64,000 nt of DNA from Aquirufa beregesia (lineage in GTDB: Bacteria; Bacteroidota; Bacteroidia; Cytophagales; Spirosomataceae): assembly GCF_011090385.1 (NCBI RefSeq), contig NZ_SEWW01000008.1, positions 1 through 64,000 on the forward strand. The letters run 5' to 3'. The notes beneath the pieces were generated by a model. That model was not told the origin of the DNA. It saw only the letters and a program-made list of their open reading frames with translations, and did not search any database. The translations under genes and the position numbers were made by a program. Positions 1 to 9,178 of this stretch are shown here, piece by piece (position 1 is the first letter of the stretch; each line of letters begins with the position of its first letter).

Positions 1-1300
1 TCAAGCCTAAGCTTGTCAAGTTCGCTACTCCACTCGTAAAGTCGCCTGCTTGATTCAACACGTTGTTCACTCCTGAGCCTAAACCTGTGATTGCTCCAGT
101 TAACGTGCTCGTTACTGTTACATTATTCGTATTGGCAGCAAAAGTTGTGACCGTATTGCCATAGGCATCTTGGGCTGTCAAGGTATTCGTTCCAGTAAAG
201 GCTGTGCCGTTAATCTGTGGACTCGTTAAGCTAACAGTTAACTTGTCAAAAGCTGCTGCACTCACTATGACACTTAAATTATCCCCGCCAGTTGAACTGA
301 TGGAACCATCAGTCACTGAAACTGTAGCCGATTCAGCCTTGTACAAAGACATAGGCACAGAAGAAGCCACCCCATTGGTGAATGTAATTACCGTTCCTGT
401 TCCAAAATTAATGTCAGCCGCATTTTTATCAGTAACAGTAGGATTAGTCGCTGGGTTAGTAGAAATATTAGCTCCAGAAAAAGTCAAAGATTTATCACCT
501 GTATACGATGTGGCTACGTTACCACTAACATCATAAGCCGTTAAGGTAATATTTTGACTACTTCCTGCAGTTTGAGTACCCGTACCTGTTATAATTAGCT
601 TAGTCGCTACTCCAGGATTCACCACAATAGACCCACTGGTTATGGCAGTTCCTGAAGCAGGAGTAAATGTAAATGTTCCCGTTCCACTGGTACCCGTATA
701 AATCATACCTTGGGTTGTCAAATCTGCCACCCCACTGGCAAAATCTCCTACTTGATTCAATACATTATTAGCCCCTGAACCTAAACCACTTACGGTACCT
801 CCTAAGGAATTGGTCACCGTAACATTATTGGTAGAAGCATTGAAACTGGTTACCGTATTTCCATAGGCATCCAAAGCCGTTAAGGTATTGGTTCCAGTAA
901 AAGCAACCCCATTGGTTTGAGGAGTGGCTATACTGCTGCCCAACTTGGTCATGGTAGACGGGCTGACGACAATCGACAATCTATCTGCACCAGCTGCTGA
1001 TAAGGTACCATCAGTAACAGCTATCAATGCAGTTTCCGCATCATATAACTTTAAGGTCGTAGTGGCAACACCAGATGCAAAACTATCTGCGGTAGTTGAA
1101 CCAAAAGCTATATCGGCCGCCGAACTATTTGCTGCTGTTGGAGCTGTTACTGGGGCTGTTGAACTAGTCGCTCCTGAATACGTTAAATTTTTAGCGCCTG
1201 TGTAGGCTGTAGCTGTATTTCCGTAGGTATCTTGGGCCGTAATAGTAATCGTTTGACTTCCTCCTGCTGTTTGAGTACCTGTTCCCGTTACTACTAATTT
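1..1300 (-). repeat. Tandem ~700-bp repeats encoding paired Ig-like domains
   Basis: Equivalent landmarks recur about 700 bp apart: the motif tccagtaa at 193 and 893 (spacing about 702), tttgagtacc at 571 and 1270 (spacing 699), and cttgattcaa near 50 and 750. The unit equals about 234 residues and appears to hold two different Ig-like domains in alternation. Two copies are visible and a further one continues past the left edge. The copies are diverged by scattered substitutions rather than identical, which suggests old duplication. Confidence 0.8.
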
Positions 1301-2773
1301 GGTGGCGGTACCAGGTGTTACCGTTAAAGTAGCCGTTTCTATGACATACCAACCAACGGCATTTTTCAATTCACAATTAAAAACAGTTGACCCATCATTC
1401 GTATCAGAAACAGTTACTGCCGCTTTTCCCGTATTACCACCAGAACCAGCGGTAGTACCCGGGTTTGTTCCTGTAATGGTAGCCGTTCCAGAAGTTGAAC
1501 TAAAGGTTGCTGTGATTCCATTAACGTTGGTACCTCCTGTATTTTTAGATTGTGCTGTTAAGGTTGTAGTTACACCTGCACCTCTACTTGTATTTGATAA
1601 AACCAACGTTGACCCCACCCCAATGGCTGCAGAAAATGTTTGTACAGTAGTACCTTCACTACCATTAGCGAAGGTATAGGCTGTACTTGCTAATAAGTTT
1701 GTGGTTGAATTAGGTAATTCCAATAAATACCCCGCTGTACCAGTACCACCCGTTAAAAAACCCATAACCGAGTTGGCAGGCGTAGCTGCCGTCATCTGGT
1801 AATTGATTGTACCTGTAATGGATGTTACTCCATTCCAAAATTTAGCCGAAATTGACCCCGTAGCAACATTCCAGGCATTTGCAATAGTAGCCGTTTCCAA
1901 TCGTAAAGGTGTATTGGTCGATTTCGCCGCCCCAGTTGTCCAGGTTGTTCCACCGCCTGAAGCCGTAGTCGCAGGCCAAGCTTCTAATAAGTACACCCCT
2001 GCATCTTCTACAAAGATATTTTTTCCAGCAATAATAATCTTGTTGTGGTCATTACGTACCAAAACAGTTTCGACGTACCTTTCGGTAACGTCTAATTTCA
2101 ATACCCGCACAGCAAATAAATCCCCCTCATCACCCGGCGAATCATCTAAACCATTTAAATAATCATCAATGGCATGACCATATTCTTGAAATAATAAAGA
2201 AATCATTTGAGAATCCGTGGCTTCTGGGTACAAAAAGTTACCCTGCCCTTCCGAATACTCTTTATTCATATAAATGCGTGGACGACCGTCTGGACCGATA
2301 GAACTATAACTGGCCATGGCACCATGCATGTTTTCCCATTTCACAAATTGAATAGGCACATACAATCCATTGCCTAAAACCAAATTTTTCAAGGCTTCTG
2401 CTTTCTCATCAAAAGAAGCATCCATCTGCTTACGCTTGCCTGGAAAAAATGCAAATAATTGATCGCGATAATTAGCCTGTGTGAAAAATGACCTCAAATG
2501 AAAATCAACACCATTTTTTGCTTTCGATACTCTTTTCCTGACCAAGGTATAATCTAGACTATCTGCTTGATCAACAAATATGTCTTGAGCATAAGGCATG
2601 AAAGCAGCATTAGAATAAGAAGCAGAAACTGGCGAAAAGTTACGCTGGGCAATTAAATCAACATGACTAAAGAATAAAAATAGGCCAATAAAGATCCCTA
2701 AGGCAGATTTACCTTTTAACGAAGTTTTTTCAGAACAAAGTAGAAAAAGAATTTTAGTAATTCTTTGTAGCAT
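1..2773 (-). CDS. Secreted Ig-repeat protein with protease-like N-terminal domain (C-terminus beyond left edge)
   Basis: Reading the minus strand from ATG at 2773 gives 924 codons with no stop seen before the left edge, so the C-terminus is missing. Residues 1-43 look like a long signal peptide (hydrophobic stretch IGLFLFFSHVDLIAQ). Residues about 60-230 resemble the metallopeptidase-like head of some large surface proteins; residues 196-200 read QEYGH, an HExxH motif whose first His is Gln, followed by a SPGDEG segment. From about residue 300 on the protein is Thr/Ser/Gly/Ala-rich and built of Ig-like strands, including repeats near 234 residues long with phrases such as DAYGNT and TGTGTQTAG. 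The family suggests an outer-surface adhesin or matrix protein; catalysis is doubtful without the first His. Any sorting domain would lie outside the window. The plus-strand reading frames here are shadows. Confidence 0.85.
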   Translation of the reverse strand, partial: MLQRITKILFLLCSEKTSLKGKSALGIFIGLFLFFSHVDLIAQRNFSPVSASYSNAAFMPYAQDIFVDQADSLDYTLVRKRVSKAKNGVDFHLRSFFTQANYRDQLFAFFPGKRKQMDASFDEKAEALKNLVLGNGLYVPIQFVKWENMHGAMASYSSIGPDGRPRIYMNKEYSEGQGNFLYPEATDSQMISLLFQEYGHAIDDYLNGLDDSPGDEGDLFAVRVLKLDVTERYVETVLVRNDHNKIIIAGKNIFVEDAGVYLLEAWPATTASGGGTTWTTGAAKSTNTPLRLETATIANAWNVATGSISAKFWNGVTSITGTINYQMTAATPANSVMGFLTGGTGTAGYLLELPNSTTNLLASTAYTFANGSEGTTVQTFSAAIGVGSTLVLSNTSRGAGVTTTLTAQSKNTGGTNVNGITATFSSTSGTATITGTNPGTTAGSGGNTGKAAVTVSDTNDGSTVFNCELKNAVGWYVIETATLTVTPGTATKLVVTGTGTQTAGGSQTITITAQDTYGNTATAYTGAKNLTYSGATSSTAPVTAPTAANSSAADIAFGSTTADSFASGVATTTLKLYDAETALIAVTDGTLSAAGADRLSIVVSPSTMTKLGSSIATPQTNGVAFTGTNTLTALDAYGNTVTSFNASTNNVTVTNSLGGTVSGLGSGANNVLNQVGDFASGVADLTTQGMIYTGTSGTGTFTFTPASGTAITSGSIVVNPGVATKLIITGTGTQTAGSSQNITLTAYDVSGNVATSYTGDKSLTFSGANISTNPATNPTVTDKNAADINFGTGTVITFTNGVASSVPMSLYKAESATVSVTDGSISSTGGDNLSVIVSAAAFDKLTVSLTSPQINGTAFTGTNTLTAQDAYGNTVTTFAANTNNVTVTSTLTGAITGLGSGVNNVLNQAGDFTSGVANLTSLGL

Positions 2774-2956
2774 AAATTTAAATAATAGAACACAAACACA
2801 CTAGATGAAGACTTTCCTATATTCTTTCTTCTAATGTAATTCGGTATAGGTCTGATGAATAATAAAACACTAATGAATAACCGCAATTAAACACTTTAAA
2901 GTTACTTATAATTTTTGAGCAGGACACATAAAAAAATACATAACATGTTCTCAATT

Positions 2957-4162
2957 TTAAATTCCACTCTTCATATCTTTCAAATATTCAGAAGGAGTTT
3001 TCCCTGTATTGTATTTAAACGCTTTAACAAAATTAGATCTTGACAAAAAACCAGAAGAATGTGCTAAGGCCTCTAATGTGTTCTGTTGAGCTCTTCCCGA
3101 TTGAATCAAGATGATAATATGCTTAACCCTCAACTCATTTTTCCAATCATTAAAACTCACTCCCAAATGATTGTTAAAATAATAAGATAATTGATAATAA
3201 GGTATTTTAGTATCCTCAGCGATCATAGATAAAGAAAATCTACTTCTCAAATAAGGTTCATCTACACAATATTTAGCTATTTGATGACCAATTTCCTCTA
3301 AACGGAAATAAGGAACTTCATAGGCCGTAGAAACCACAGCTCGTTTCACCGGAGGAGCAAATGTAGACAATACTAAATCGCTCTGAGCACGAGATGTGCT
3401 GTGTTTTTTCTTTTTATATTGTGGACTAAACAATACATATGGAATAAATAAAATGGACAAATTCTGTAAGGAATAAACCCAATATTTAATATCAAAACAA
3501 ATTTGCAAAACCAAAGGACCCAACAAGTTCTGTTGTGACTTCCTAAGCTCAATAGTATTTATCAGTACTAAAAGAGAGGCTGTATTCAGCAAAATATACA
3601 ACACTATTATTAAAGCAATCCAAAGAATACTTACTTTATGTGTCACAAAGTAATTCTTTATCCTGCAACGTTTATACAAATAAAAACCCGCATACAAGAA
3701 ATACCCAATGGTAAATATGGGCCTAATCATGGACTGAACAAAAGTGGGGACAAACAAATATTTTGCATCATACAATGCCTCAGAATGTTCTGCTATTTTG
3801 TGAGCCAAAATCAACTTCTCGTCAAAAGAAGAAAATAAATGAGGTAAAATATTGAGGAAAAATACCCCTGCAACCACAGCATGTAACCAATCCCCCGGAA
3901 CTAGCCTCTCCCTACCAATAATAACCTTAACGAATAGAAAGAAAACGGGGCCCATTAGGAAATATAAAGGGCTAAAATTAATAGCAAACAAAGAAATCAT
4001 GAATTCTGAACGAGGCGTACTAGTCACATCATGAACGATACCAAATACACTCGTTAAGAAGTAAAAAATGGCTAAAAGTATCTTAGCATAAGCCTTGCCC
4101 TCTCGATAAATGTAGAGCAGAAGCGCAACGACCAATCCTAAAAAAGAGAGATTTAGTATCAT
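2957..4162 (-). CDS. Membrane-anchored AraC-family transcriptional regulator
   Basis: The 401-aa product has about seven hydrophobic segments in residues 1-240 (for example LGLVVALLLYIY and ILLAIFYFLTSVFGIV) followed by a basic linker and a C-terminal AraC-type double helix-turn-helix at about residues 300-395, ending in the typical GKTPSEYLKDMK. This architecture, a multi-pass sensor domain fused directly to an AraC output domain, is common in Bacteroidota; the ligand is unknown. The ATG is preceded by a well-matched promoter (4237-4266) and a leader of about 67 nt that carries two 15-bp direct repeats. It is monocistronic, with the large repeat protein 183 bp downstream on the same strand as a possible target (inference). 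Confidence 0.9.
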   Translation of the reverse strand: MILNLSFLGLVVALLLYIYREGKAYAKILLAIFYFLTSVFGIVHDVTSTPRSEFMISLFAINFSPLYFLMGPVFFLFVKVIIGRERLVPGDWLHAVVAGVFFLNILPHLFSSFDEKLILAHKIAEHSEALYDAKYLFVPTFVQSMIRPIFTIGYFLYAGFYLYKRCRIKNYFVTHKVSILWIALIIVLYILLNTASLLVLINTIELRKSQQNLLGPLVLQICFDIKYWVYSLQNLSILFIPYVLFSPQYKKKKHSTSRAQSDLVLSTFAPPVKRAVVSTAYEVPYFRLEEIGHQIAKYCVDEPYLRSRFSLSMIAEDTKIPYYQLSYYFNNHLGVSFNDWKNELRVKHIIILIQSGRAQQNTLEALAHSSGFLSRSNFVKAFKYNTGKTPSEYLKDMKSGI

Positions 4163-4171
4163 GAAAAATTA

Positions 4172-4216
4172 TAGAACACGGAACAGTTTTAATATTTTTT
4201 TTAGAACACGGAACAG
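4172..4216. repeat. Two perfect 15-bp direct repeats in the AraC leader
   Basis: The 15-mer tagaacacggaacag occurs at 4172-4186 and 4202-4216, a period of exactly 30 bp (about three helical turns). Both copies lie between the predicted promoter and the start codon of the AraC gene, so they are in the transcribed leader. Same-face spacing suggests a dimeric operator for autoregulation, or an RNA element; this is inference. Confidence 0.75.
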
Positions 4217-4236
4217 CCTATTTGAAAGACTTATTA

Positions 4237-4266
4237 CAAAAGTAGGATGAAAAAATTTAAATACAA
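4237..4266 (-). promoter_or_regulatory. Predicted promoter of the AraC gene
   Basis: On the minus strand a TTG (plus-strand CAA at 4264-4266) is followed after 19 nt by TACTTTTG (plus-strand 4237-4244). This matches the Bacteroidota -33/-7 consensus TTG...TAnnTTTG at preferred spacing. The start site would fall near 4230. Confidence 0.65.
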
Positions 4267-4758
4267 GAACTTTTAAACTATTTTTTGTTCTCAATTTCAA
4301 ATTAACTACCCATATATATAATTTTTCAACTATTAAATATAATATTTTCAAACAAGTATTATATTTTCAAAAAACAGGAGAAAAATAATTTAAACTTTAT
4401 TTTACAAAATTTTAAAAAAAACAATCCAATTTCGGCATTATAAGAGACAAAAAAACATATATCCCTTTCATTGACTACAACGATATAGGATGTATTTTTT
4501 CCAAATTCAATCCCAATGAATATCAAACGAACTTCTCATTTCATAAAAACTCGCCTAAATTCTAAGCCCTGAGAATCGCGTATTTAAAAACAAACTGAAC
4601 ATTCATTCGAAATAGCAAAATCTCAAGCGCATCAAATTATGACCAAAACTAGAATAGTTTGCAGATTCCCTTACTTACTTTCTATTTTTGATTATCGTAA
4701 ATAATTAAATATTTAACTAAATAAACAATAAACTAACAGGTTTCTGTAAGTTCCTGAA
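4267..4758. other. AT-rich intergenic region without a supported gene
   Basis: About 490 bp of strongly AT-rich sequence between the AraC promoter and the 3' end of the CoA-transferase gene. I see no credible coding frame, RNA gene or long repeat in it. No terminator hairpin with a T-run is obvious after the CoA-transferase gene. Confidence 0.6.
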
Positions 4759-6138
4759 TCACAGAATGATATCCATTTCTCTTATCTCACCCCGAATAAT
4801 TAACTCAGCCTCAGTAGCCGATTGAATTTGCTCCACACTTATACCCGGTGCGCGCTCTACCAACAAAAAGCCTCCTTCCTGCAATATATCAATGACGGCT
4901 AAATCCGTCACCACCCGACGAACACAAGCCTTTCCCGTTAAAGGCAAATCACAGGATTTCAATAGCTTAGATCGACCGCTTTTGCTTTGATGTAACATCG
5001 CCACAATGATATTCGGTGCAGACGCCACTAAATCCATGGCTCCCCCCATTCCCTTGACTTGTTTACCCGGAATTTTCCAATTGGCTAAATCTCCTTTTTC
5101 TGACACTTCCATACCTCCTAAAATCGTCACGTCTATATGTGCCCCACGAATCATAGCAAAACTATCCACTGAACTAAATAAAGATGCTCCTGGGATCATC
5201 GAAATGGTCTGTTTCCCCGCATTAATCAATTCTGGATCTACCTGATCTTCATCAGGAAATGGCCCTATGCCTAATAAACCATTTTCCGACTGCAGAATTA
5301 CCCGCATACCCTTCGGAATGTAATTGGCTACCATAGTCGGAATTCCAATCCCCAAATTGACATAGTCTCCATCCTTAATTTCTAATGCCAAACGCTTGGC
5401 AATGATTTCTTTTTGAGAATCCTGAACTGATAAATGAACTAAATCCTTGGTCGTGGTGCGATGTTCAATTCTTTTTTGATAATCTTTTCCCTGAAAAATC
5501 CGCTGCACATAAATACCTGATACATGTATCTCATCAGGATCCAATGCACCTAATGGAAGTAATTCTTCCACTTCCGCAACGGTAATTTTCCCAGCTTGAG
5601 CCATCATAGGATTGAAATTTCTGGCCGTACCATGGAAAATCAAATTGCCTTCCAAGTCTCCTTTCCATGCTTTCACGAGCGCAAAATCAGCTGATAGCGC
5701 CTCTTCCATCAAATAATCTTTCCCTTGAAATGTTCGTATTTCTTTGCCTACAGCTACCTCTGTACCTACACCAGCAGGAGTAAAAAAGGCGGGGATACCT
5801 GCCCCCGCAGCGCGAATTCGCTCAGCCAAAGTTCCTTGTGGAACTAGTTTCACTTCCAAATCCCCTGATAAAAGCTGTTCTTCAAATACCTCATTTTCCC
5901 CAATAAAGGAGGAAATCATGCATTTTATTTGTTTGTTCTTCAATAATATTCCTAAACCAAAATCATCTACGCCTGCCTCATTGGATATACAAGTCAAACC
6001 CTTGACACCTTTATTGCTTAGCTCAGATATGGCATTTTCAGGAATACCAGCTAGACCAAAACCTCCAACCATAATCGTAGCTCCTGATGGAACATCAAAC
6101 AATGCCGATTGCGCATCTTTAAACACTTTATTCTTCAT
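4759..6138 (-). CDS. Single-chain 3-oxoacid CoA-transferase (fused subunits A and B)
   Basis: The 459-aa product transfers CoA from succinyl-CoA or acetyl-CoA to a 3-oxoacid such as acetoacetate, linking ketone bodies and short-chain acids to central metabolism. Residues 1-225 are the subunit A fold (GGFGLAGIPE near 25-34), and residues 240-459 the subunit B fold with NLGIGIPTMV and the catalytic Glu285 in SENGLLGIGPFP. Most bacteria encode A and B as separate genes; here they are joined by a short linker as in mitochondrial SCOT. It has no cotranscribed neighbour. The physiological substrate cannot be fixed from sequence. Confidence 0.92.
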   Translation of the reverse strand: MKNKVFKDAQSALFDVPSGATIMVGGFGLAGIPENAISELSNKGVKGLTCISNEAGVDDFGLGILLKNKQIKCMISSFIGENEVFEEQLLSGDLEVKLVPQGTLAERIRAAGAGIPAFFTPAGVGTEVAVGKEIRTFQGKDYLMEEALSADFALVKAWKGDLEGNLIFHGTARNFNPMMAQAGKITVAEVEELLPLGALDPDEIHVSGIYVQRIFQGKDYQKRIEHRTTTKDLVHLSVQDSQKEIIAKRLALEIKDGDYVNLGIGIPTMVANYIPKGMRVILQSENGLLGIGPFPDEDQVDPELINAGKQTISMIPGASLFSSVDSFAMIRGAHIDVTILGGMEVSEKGDLANWKIPGKQVKGMGGAMDLVASAPNIIVAMLHQSKSGRSKLLKSCDLPLTGKACVRRVVTDLAVIDILQEGGFLLVERAPGISVEQIQSATEAELIIRGEIREMDIIL

Positions 6139-6255
6139 ACCTACCGAGTTTAAGCTACAATACTAAAGAATAAAGCTTATGATAAAAATGAAAAACCAAG
6201 GTTTTGACCCCTTCAATGGGAGACATTCATCAGGTTTTGTAATCCCAAAATCTGC

Positions 6256-6316
6256 TTCACGCCGCAAACGCTGTCAAGGTTCTAAACCTTGACAGCGTTA
6301 AACATTCCTGCGTGAA
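6256..6316. repeat. Intergenic palindromic element with 33-bp core
   Basis: This lies in the 322-bp divergent gap 6139-6460, where I see no gene. The core at 6267-6299 has arms AACGCTGTCAAGGTT and its complement around a 3-nt loop. A second outer inverted repeat, TTCACGC (6256-6262) and GCGTGAA (6310-6316), encloses it. The core recurs at 27105-27137 and 27946-27978, and related 33-mers occur at 14566 and 46827. The gap must also hold the promoters of both flanking operons; I found no exact consensus site. Confidence 0.8.
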
Positions 6317-6460
6317 ACGATTTTCCATTCATATAAATTGTCCAACAAATTGATAATGAAACGGGCAAATAAACATCCTAGAAGCAAATTTGTATTTTGA
6401 GCTTTGGACATATTTTTTTAACTTAAAGTCTTATTACTTATTGCCTCTAAAACCTTTATA

Positions 6461-7786
6461 ATGAACCCAGAAAAGGAACCTGGATTAAAAAGAACCTTAA
6501 GCCCACTCATGTTGTGGGGACTAGGTGTCGGATATGTCATATCAGGCATGTATTTTGGATGGAATCTTGGACTAGAAAAAGGAGGAACGCTGGGTCTTGG
6601 ACTAGCTACCCTATTGATCATTCTATTATATACCACATTTACTTTTTCTTATACCGAACTAGCCTGTGCTATACCTAAAGCTGGTGGAGGTTTTGACTAT
6701 GCGGGTAGAGCTTTAGGACCAACCTGGGGATTTGTGGCTGGAATGGCCCAAACCATTGAATTCATCTTTGCCCCTCCTGCCATCGCATTCGCTATTGGGG
6801 CATATTTCAATTTGTTTTTCCCTCAAATACCCATCATTAGCATTGCCATTGCCTCGTATTTTTTGTTTACCGCACTCAATGCTTATGGGGTCAAAGCAGC
6901 TGCCATTTTTGAATTAACCATCACCATACTAGCTGTGGGAGAATTATTGCTTTTCGCAGGGATAACCTTACCAGCCTTTGAATTAAAACACCTTCAAAGT
7001 AATCCTCTACCCCATGGCTGGTCTGGTTTTTTTGCAGCCATCCCTTTTGCCATTTGGTTCTTTTTAGGGATCGAAGGAGTTGCTAATGTGGCCGAAGAAG
7101 CCATCAATCCTCAAAAAACTATATTAATAGGTTTTGGATCCGCTATTTTGACCCTAGTACTTCTTTGTATGTTAACCTTTTTTAGTTCCATTGGTGTCAA
7201 TGGATGGGAATCCATTGTCTATCAAGCAGATGGCTCCTTATCAGACTCTCCCCTTCCTTTGGCATTAAAGCACGTAGTAGGTGACAGTAATCTATTGTAT
7301 CATTTATTGATTTCGGTGGGCCTATTTGGCTTAATTGCATCCTTTAATGGCATCATTTTAGCTGCTGGACGGTCAACCTATGAATTAGGCAAAGTCAAAG
7401 CTGCCCCTCCTTTTCTTGGTCGTGTTCATTCCAAATTCCAAACGCCTGCTAATGCCTTAGTAGTCAATATGTCTTTAGGTATTCTAGCACTTTTAACCGG
7501 AAAAACGGCTGAAATAATCACCATTTCTGTGTTTGGGGCCTTGACTCTTTACCTTATCTCTATGGTTTCTATTTTAGCGCTTAGACGTAATGAACCCGAA
7601 CTCGAAAGACCTTTCAAAACCCCCTTTTTCCCCTATTTCCCGTGGATTGCGCTCATCATAGCAGGCATATCCATGATCTCCATGATGTATTACAATCCCA
7701 TTCAAGCGGGCATTTATTTCCTGATTTTACTAGGCACCAGTATCATATATCGATTTTTTGGCCCTAAATTGACCCATAAACCCTAA
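6461..7786 (+). CDS. APC-superfamily amino acid/amine permease, ethanolamine-permease-like
   Basis: The 441-aa protein has about twelve hydrophobic segments and the APC-type start GLGVGYVISGMYFGWNLGL, plus the conserved AIPKAGGGFDYAGRALGP stretch at about residues 70-88. This pattern resembles ethanolamine and amine permeases (EAT group). It is the first gene of a tight operon; the next gene, a glutamine-synthetase-like ligase, starts 15 bp after its stop. The operon context argues for import of an amino alcohol or amine that is then gamma-glutamylated. It acts in the inner membrane. The exact substrate is inference. Confidence 0.85.
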   Translation: MNPEKEPGLKRTLSPLMLWGLGVGYVISGMYFGWNLGLEKGGTLGLGLATLLIILLYTTFTFSYTELACAIPKAGGGFDYAGRALGPTWGFVAGMAQTIEFIFAPPAIAFAIGAYFNLFFPQIPIISIAIASYFLFTALNAYGVKAAAIFELTITILAVGELLLFAGITLPAFELKHLQSNPLPHGWSGFFAAIPFAIWFFLGIEGVANVAEEAINPQKTILIGFGSAILTLVLLCMLTFFSSIGVNGWESIVYQADGSLSDSPLPLALKHVVGDSNLLYHLLISVGLFGLIASFNGIILAAGRSTYELGKVKAAPPFLGRVHSKFQTPANALVVNMSLGILALLTGKTAEIITISVFGALTLYLISMVSILALRRNEPELERPFKTPFFPYFPWIALIIAGISMISMMYYNPIQAGIYFLILLGTSIIYRFFGPKLTHKP

Positions 7787-7801
7787 TTTTCAATTTAGAA
7801 A

Positions 7802-9157
7802 ATGACCTCTACCGAATTAAACAACTATTTATCTGCCCATCCTACCTCGAAAGTAAAAATTGCTTTCACGGATATCGATGGGATTTTGCGTGGCAAATAC
7901 ATTTCCACCGAAAAATTCTTATCCATTCTTGAAAAAGGTACCACATTCTGCGATGTCGTTTTTGGCTGGGACGCTGCGGACGTATTGTATAGCCAAGGCA
8001 AAAAAACAGGCTGGCATACCGGTTTCCCTGATACTCCGGCTCAATTGGATTTAAGTACTTTTCGACAAATCCCTTGGGAAAACAACCTACCCTTTGTACT
8101 GGGAGATTTTCTAGAACAAGATGGAGCACCTTCAACGGTTTGCCCTCGACAATTATTGAAAAAAATCATCTCAGAAGCTCAGGCCTTACATTTTACGCCC
8201 ATATTTGCGCAAGAATTTGAATGGTTCAATTTTGCTGAAACGCCTGATTCTGCCCAAGATAAGAATTACAAAAACCTGAAACCCTTAAGTCCAGGTATGT
8301 TTGGATATTCAGTTTTGAGAACCACGCTGAATAATCCTTTTTTCGATGATTTATTTGAATATCTCAAAGCCTTCAATGTTCCCATAGAAGGTCTACATAC
8401 TGAAACGGGGCCTGGTACCTATGAAGCGGCTATTGCTCACTCAGGTGCCTTAGAAGCTGCCGACAGAGCCGTTTTATTCAAAACTGCCGTTAAGGAAATT
8501 GCTTATAAACATCAAATCATGGCCACTTTTATGGCCAAAATTGATGAAAACTTACCCGGCTGTGGCGGTCACGTTCATCAAAGTCTGTGGGATGCCGAAG
8601 GCAAAACGAATCTCTTTTACGATGCCCAAGACCCCTATCATTTAAGTAAAACGGCTAAACATTATTTGGCAGGAATCCTGCATTGTTTACCCCATATTTT
8701 ACCCATGTTTGCCCCCACCATCAATAGCTATAAAAGGCTAGTGGAAGGCGCCTGGGCTCCAACCACCCTTACATGGGGACTAGACAATAGGACTGTAGCT
8801 TTACGTGTGTTAAGTGCAGGAGCCAGCTCGGCCCGCATAGAAACCCGTGTCATAGGGGCAGATGTCAATCCTTATTTAGCCATTGCTGCCTGTTTAGGTG
8901 CTGGATTATATGGCATTAAACATCAATTAGACCTGCAAGAACCTACCACAGGAAATGGTTATTTAGATTATTCCCATGGAAGTATCCCGCATACCTTAAT
9001 TGACGCAACCAAAAACATGCAGCAATCAGCCGTAGCAAATGAAATCTTTGGCCAAGAATTTGTGGAGCATTTTACCATGACAAGAACCTGGGAATGGCAA
9101 CAGCATTTAAAGTCTGTAACCGACTGGGAATACAAACGTTATTTCGAAATCATTTAA
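7802..9157 (+). CDS. Glutamine-synthetase-family ligase, probable gamma-glutamyl-amine/ethanolamide synthetase
   Basis: The 451-aa product has the GS beta-grasp and catalytic domains, including a FAQEFEWF metal-site segment, the CGGHVHQSLW motif beginning near residue 253, and the NRTVALRV stretch. Size and divergence fit the PuuA/IpuC/GlnA3-GlnA4 group, which join glutamate to an amine with ATP, rather than assimilatory GS type I. It sits between a permease and an alcohol dehydrogenase, an aldehyde dehydrogenase and a gamma-glutamyl hydrolase-like protein, which supports a catabolic role. The lack of any amine oxidase and presence of an alcohol dehydrogenase points to an amino alcohol as substrate. 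Confidence 0.85.
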   Translation: MTSTELNNYLSAHPTSKVKIAFTDIDGILRGKYISTEKFLSILEKGTTFCDVVFGWDAADVLYSQGKKTGWHTGFPDTPAQLDLSTFRQIPWENNLPFVLGDFLEQDGAPSTVCPRQLLKKIISEAQALHFTPIFAQEFEWFNFAETPDSAQDKNYKNLKPLSPGMFGYSVLRTTLNNPFFDDLFEYLKAFNVPIEGLHTETGPGTYEAAIAHSGALEAADRAVLFKTAVKEIAYKHQIMATFMAKIDENLPGCGGHVHQSLWDAEGKTNLFYDAQDPYHLSKTAKHYLAGILHCLPHILPMFAPTINSYKRLVEGAWAPTTLTWGLDNRTVALRVLSAGASSARIETRVIGADVNPYLAIAACLGAGLYGIKHQLDLQEPTTGNGYLDYSHGSIPHTLIDATKNMQQSAVANEIFGQEFVEHFTMTRTWEWQQHLKSVTDWEYKRYFEII

Positions 9158-9178
9158 TCAAGCCTATATTTTAAACAC

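Noticed and set aside
204-2162. Four plus-strand reading frames rich in Val, Pro and Ala
   Set aside because: They are antisense shadows of the long minus-strand Ig-repeat gene, lack signal or domain features, and lie in low-stop repeat DNA.
4169-4351. Minus-strand 60-codon frame upstream of the AraC gene
   Set aside because: It needs a TTG start, consists of AT-rich sequence translating to Leu/Lys/Phe, and covers the better supported promoter and direct repeats.
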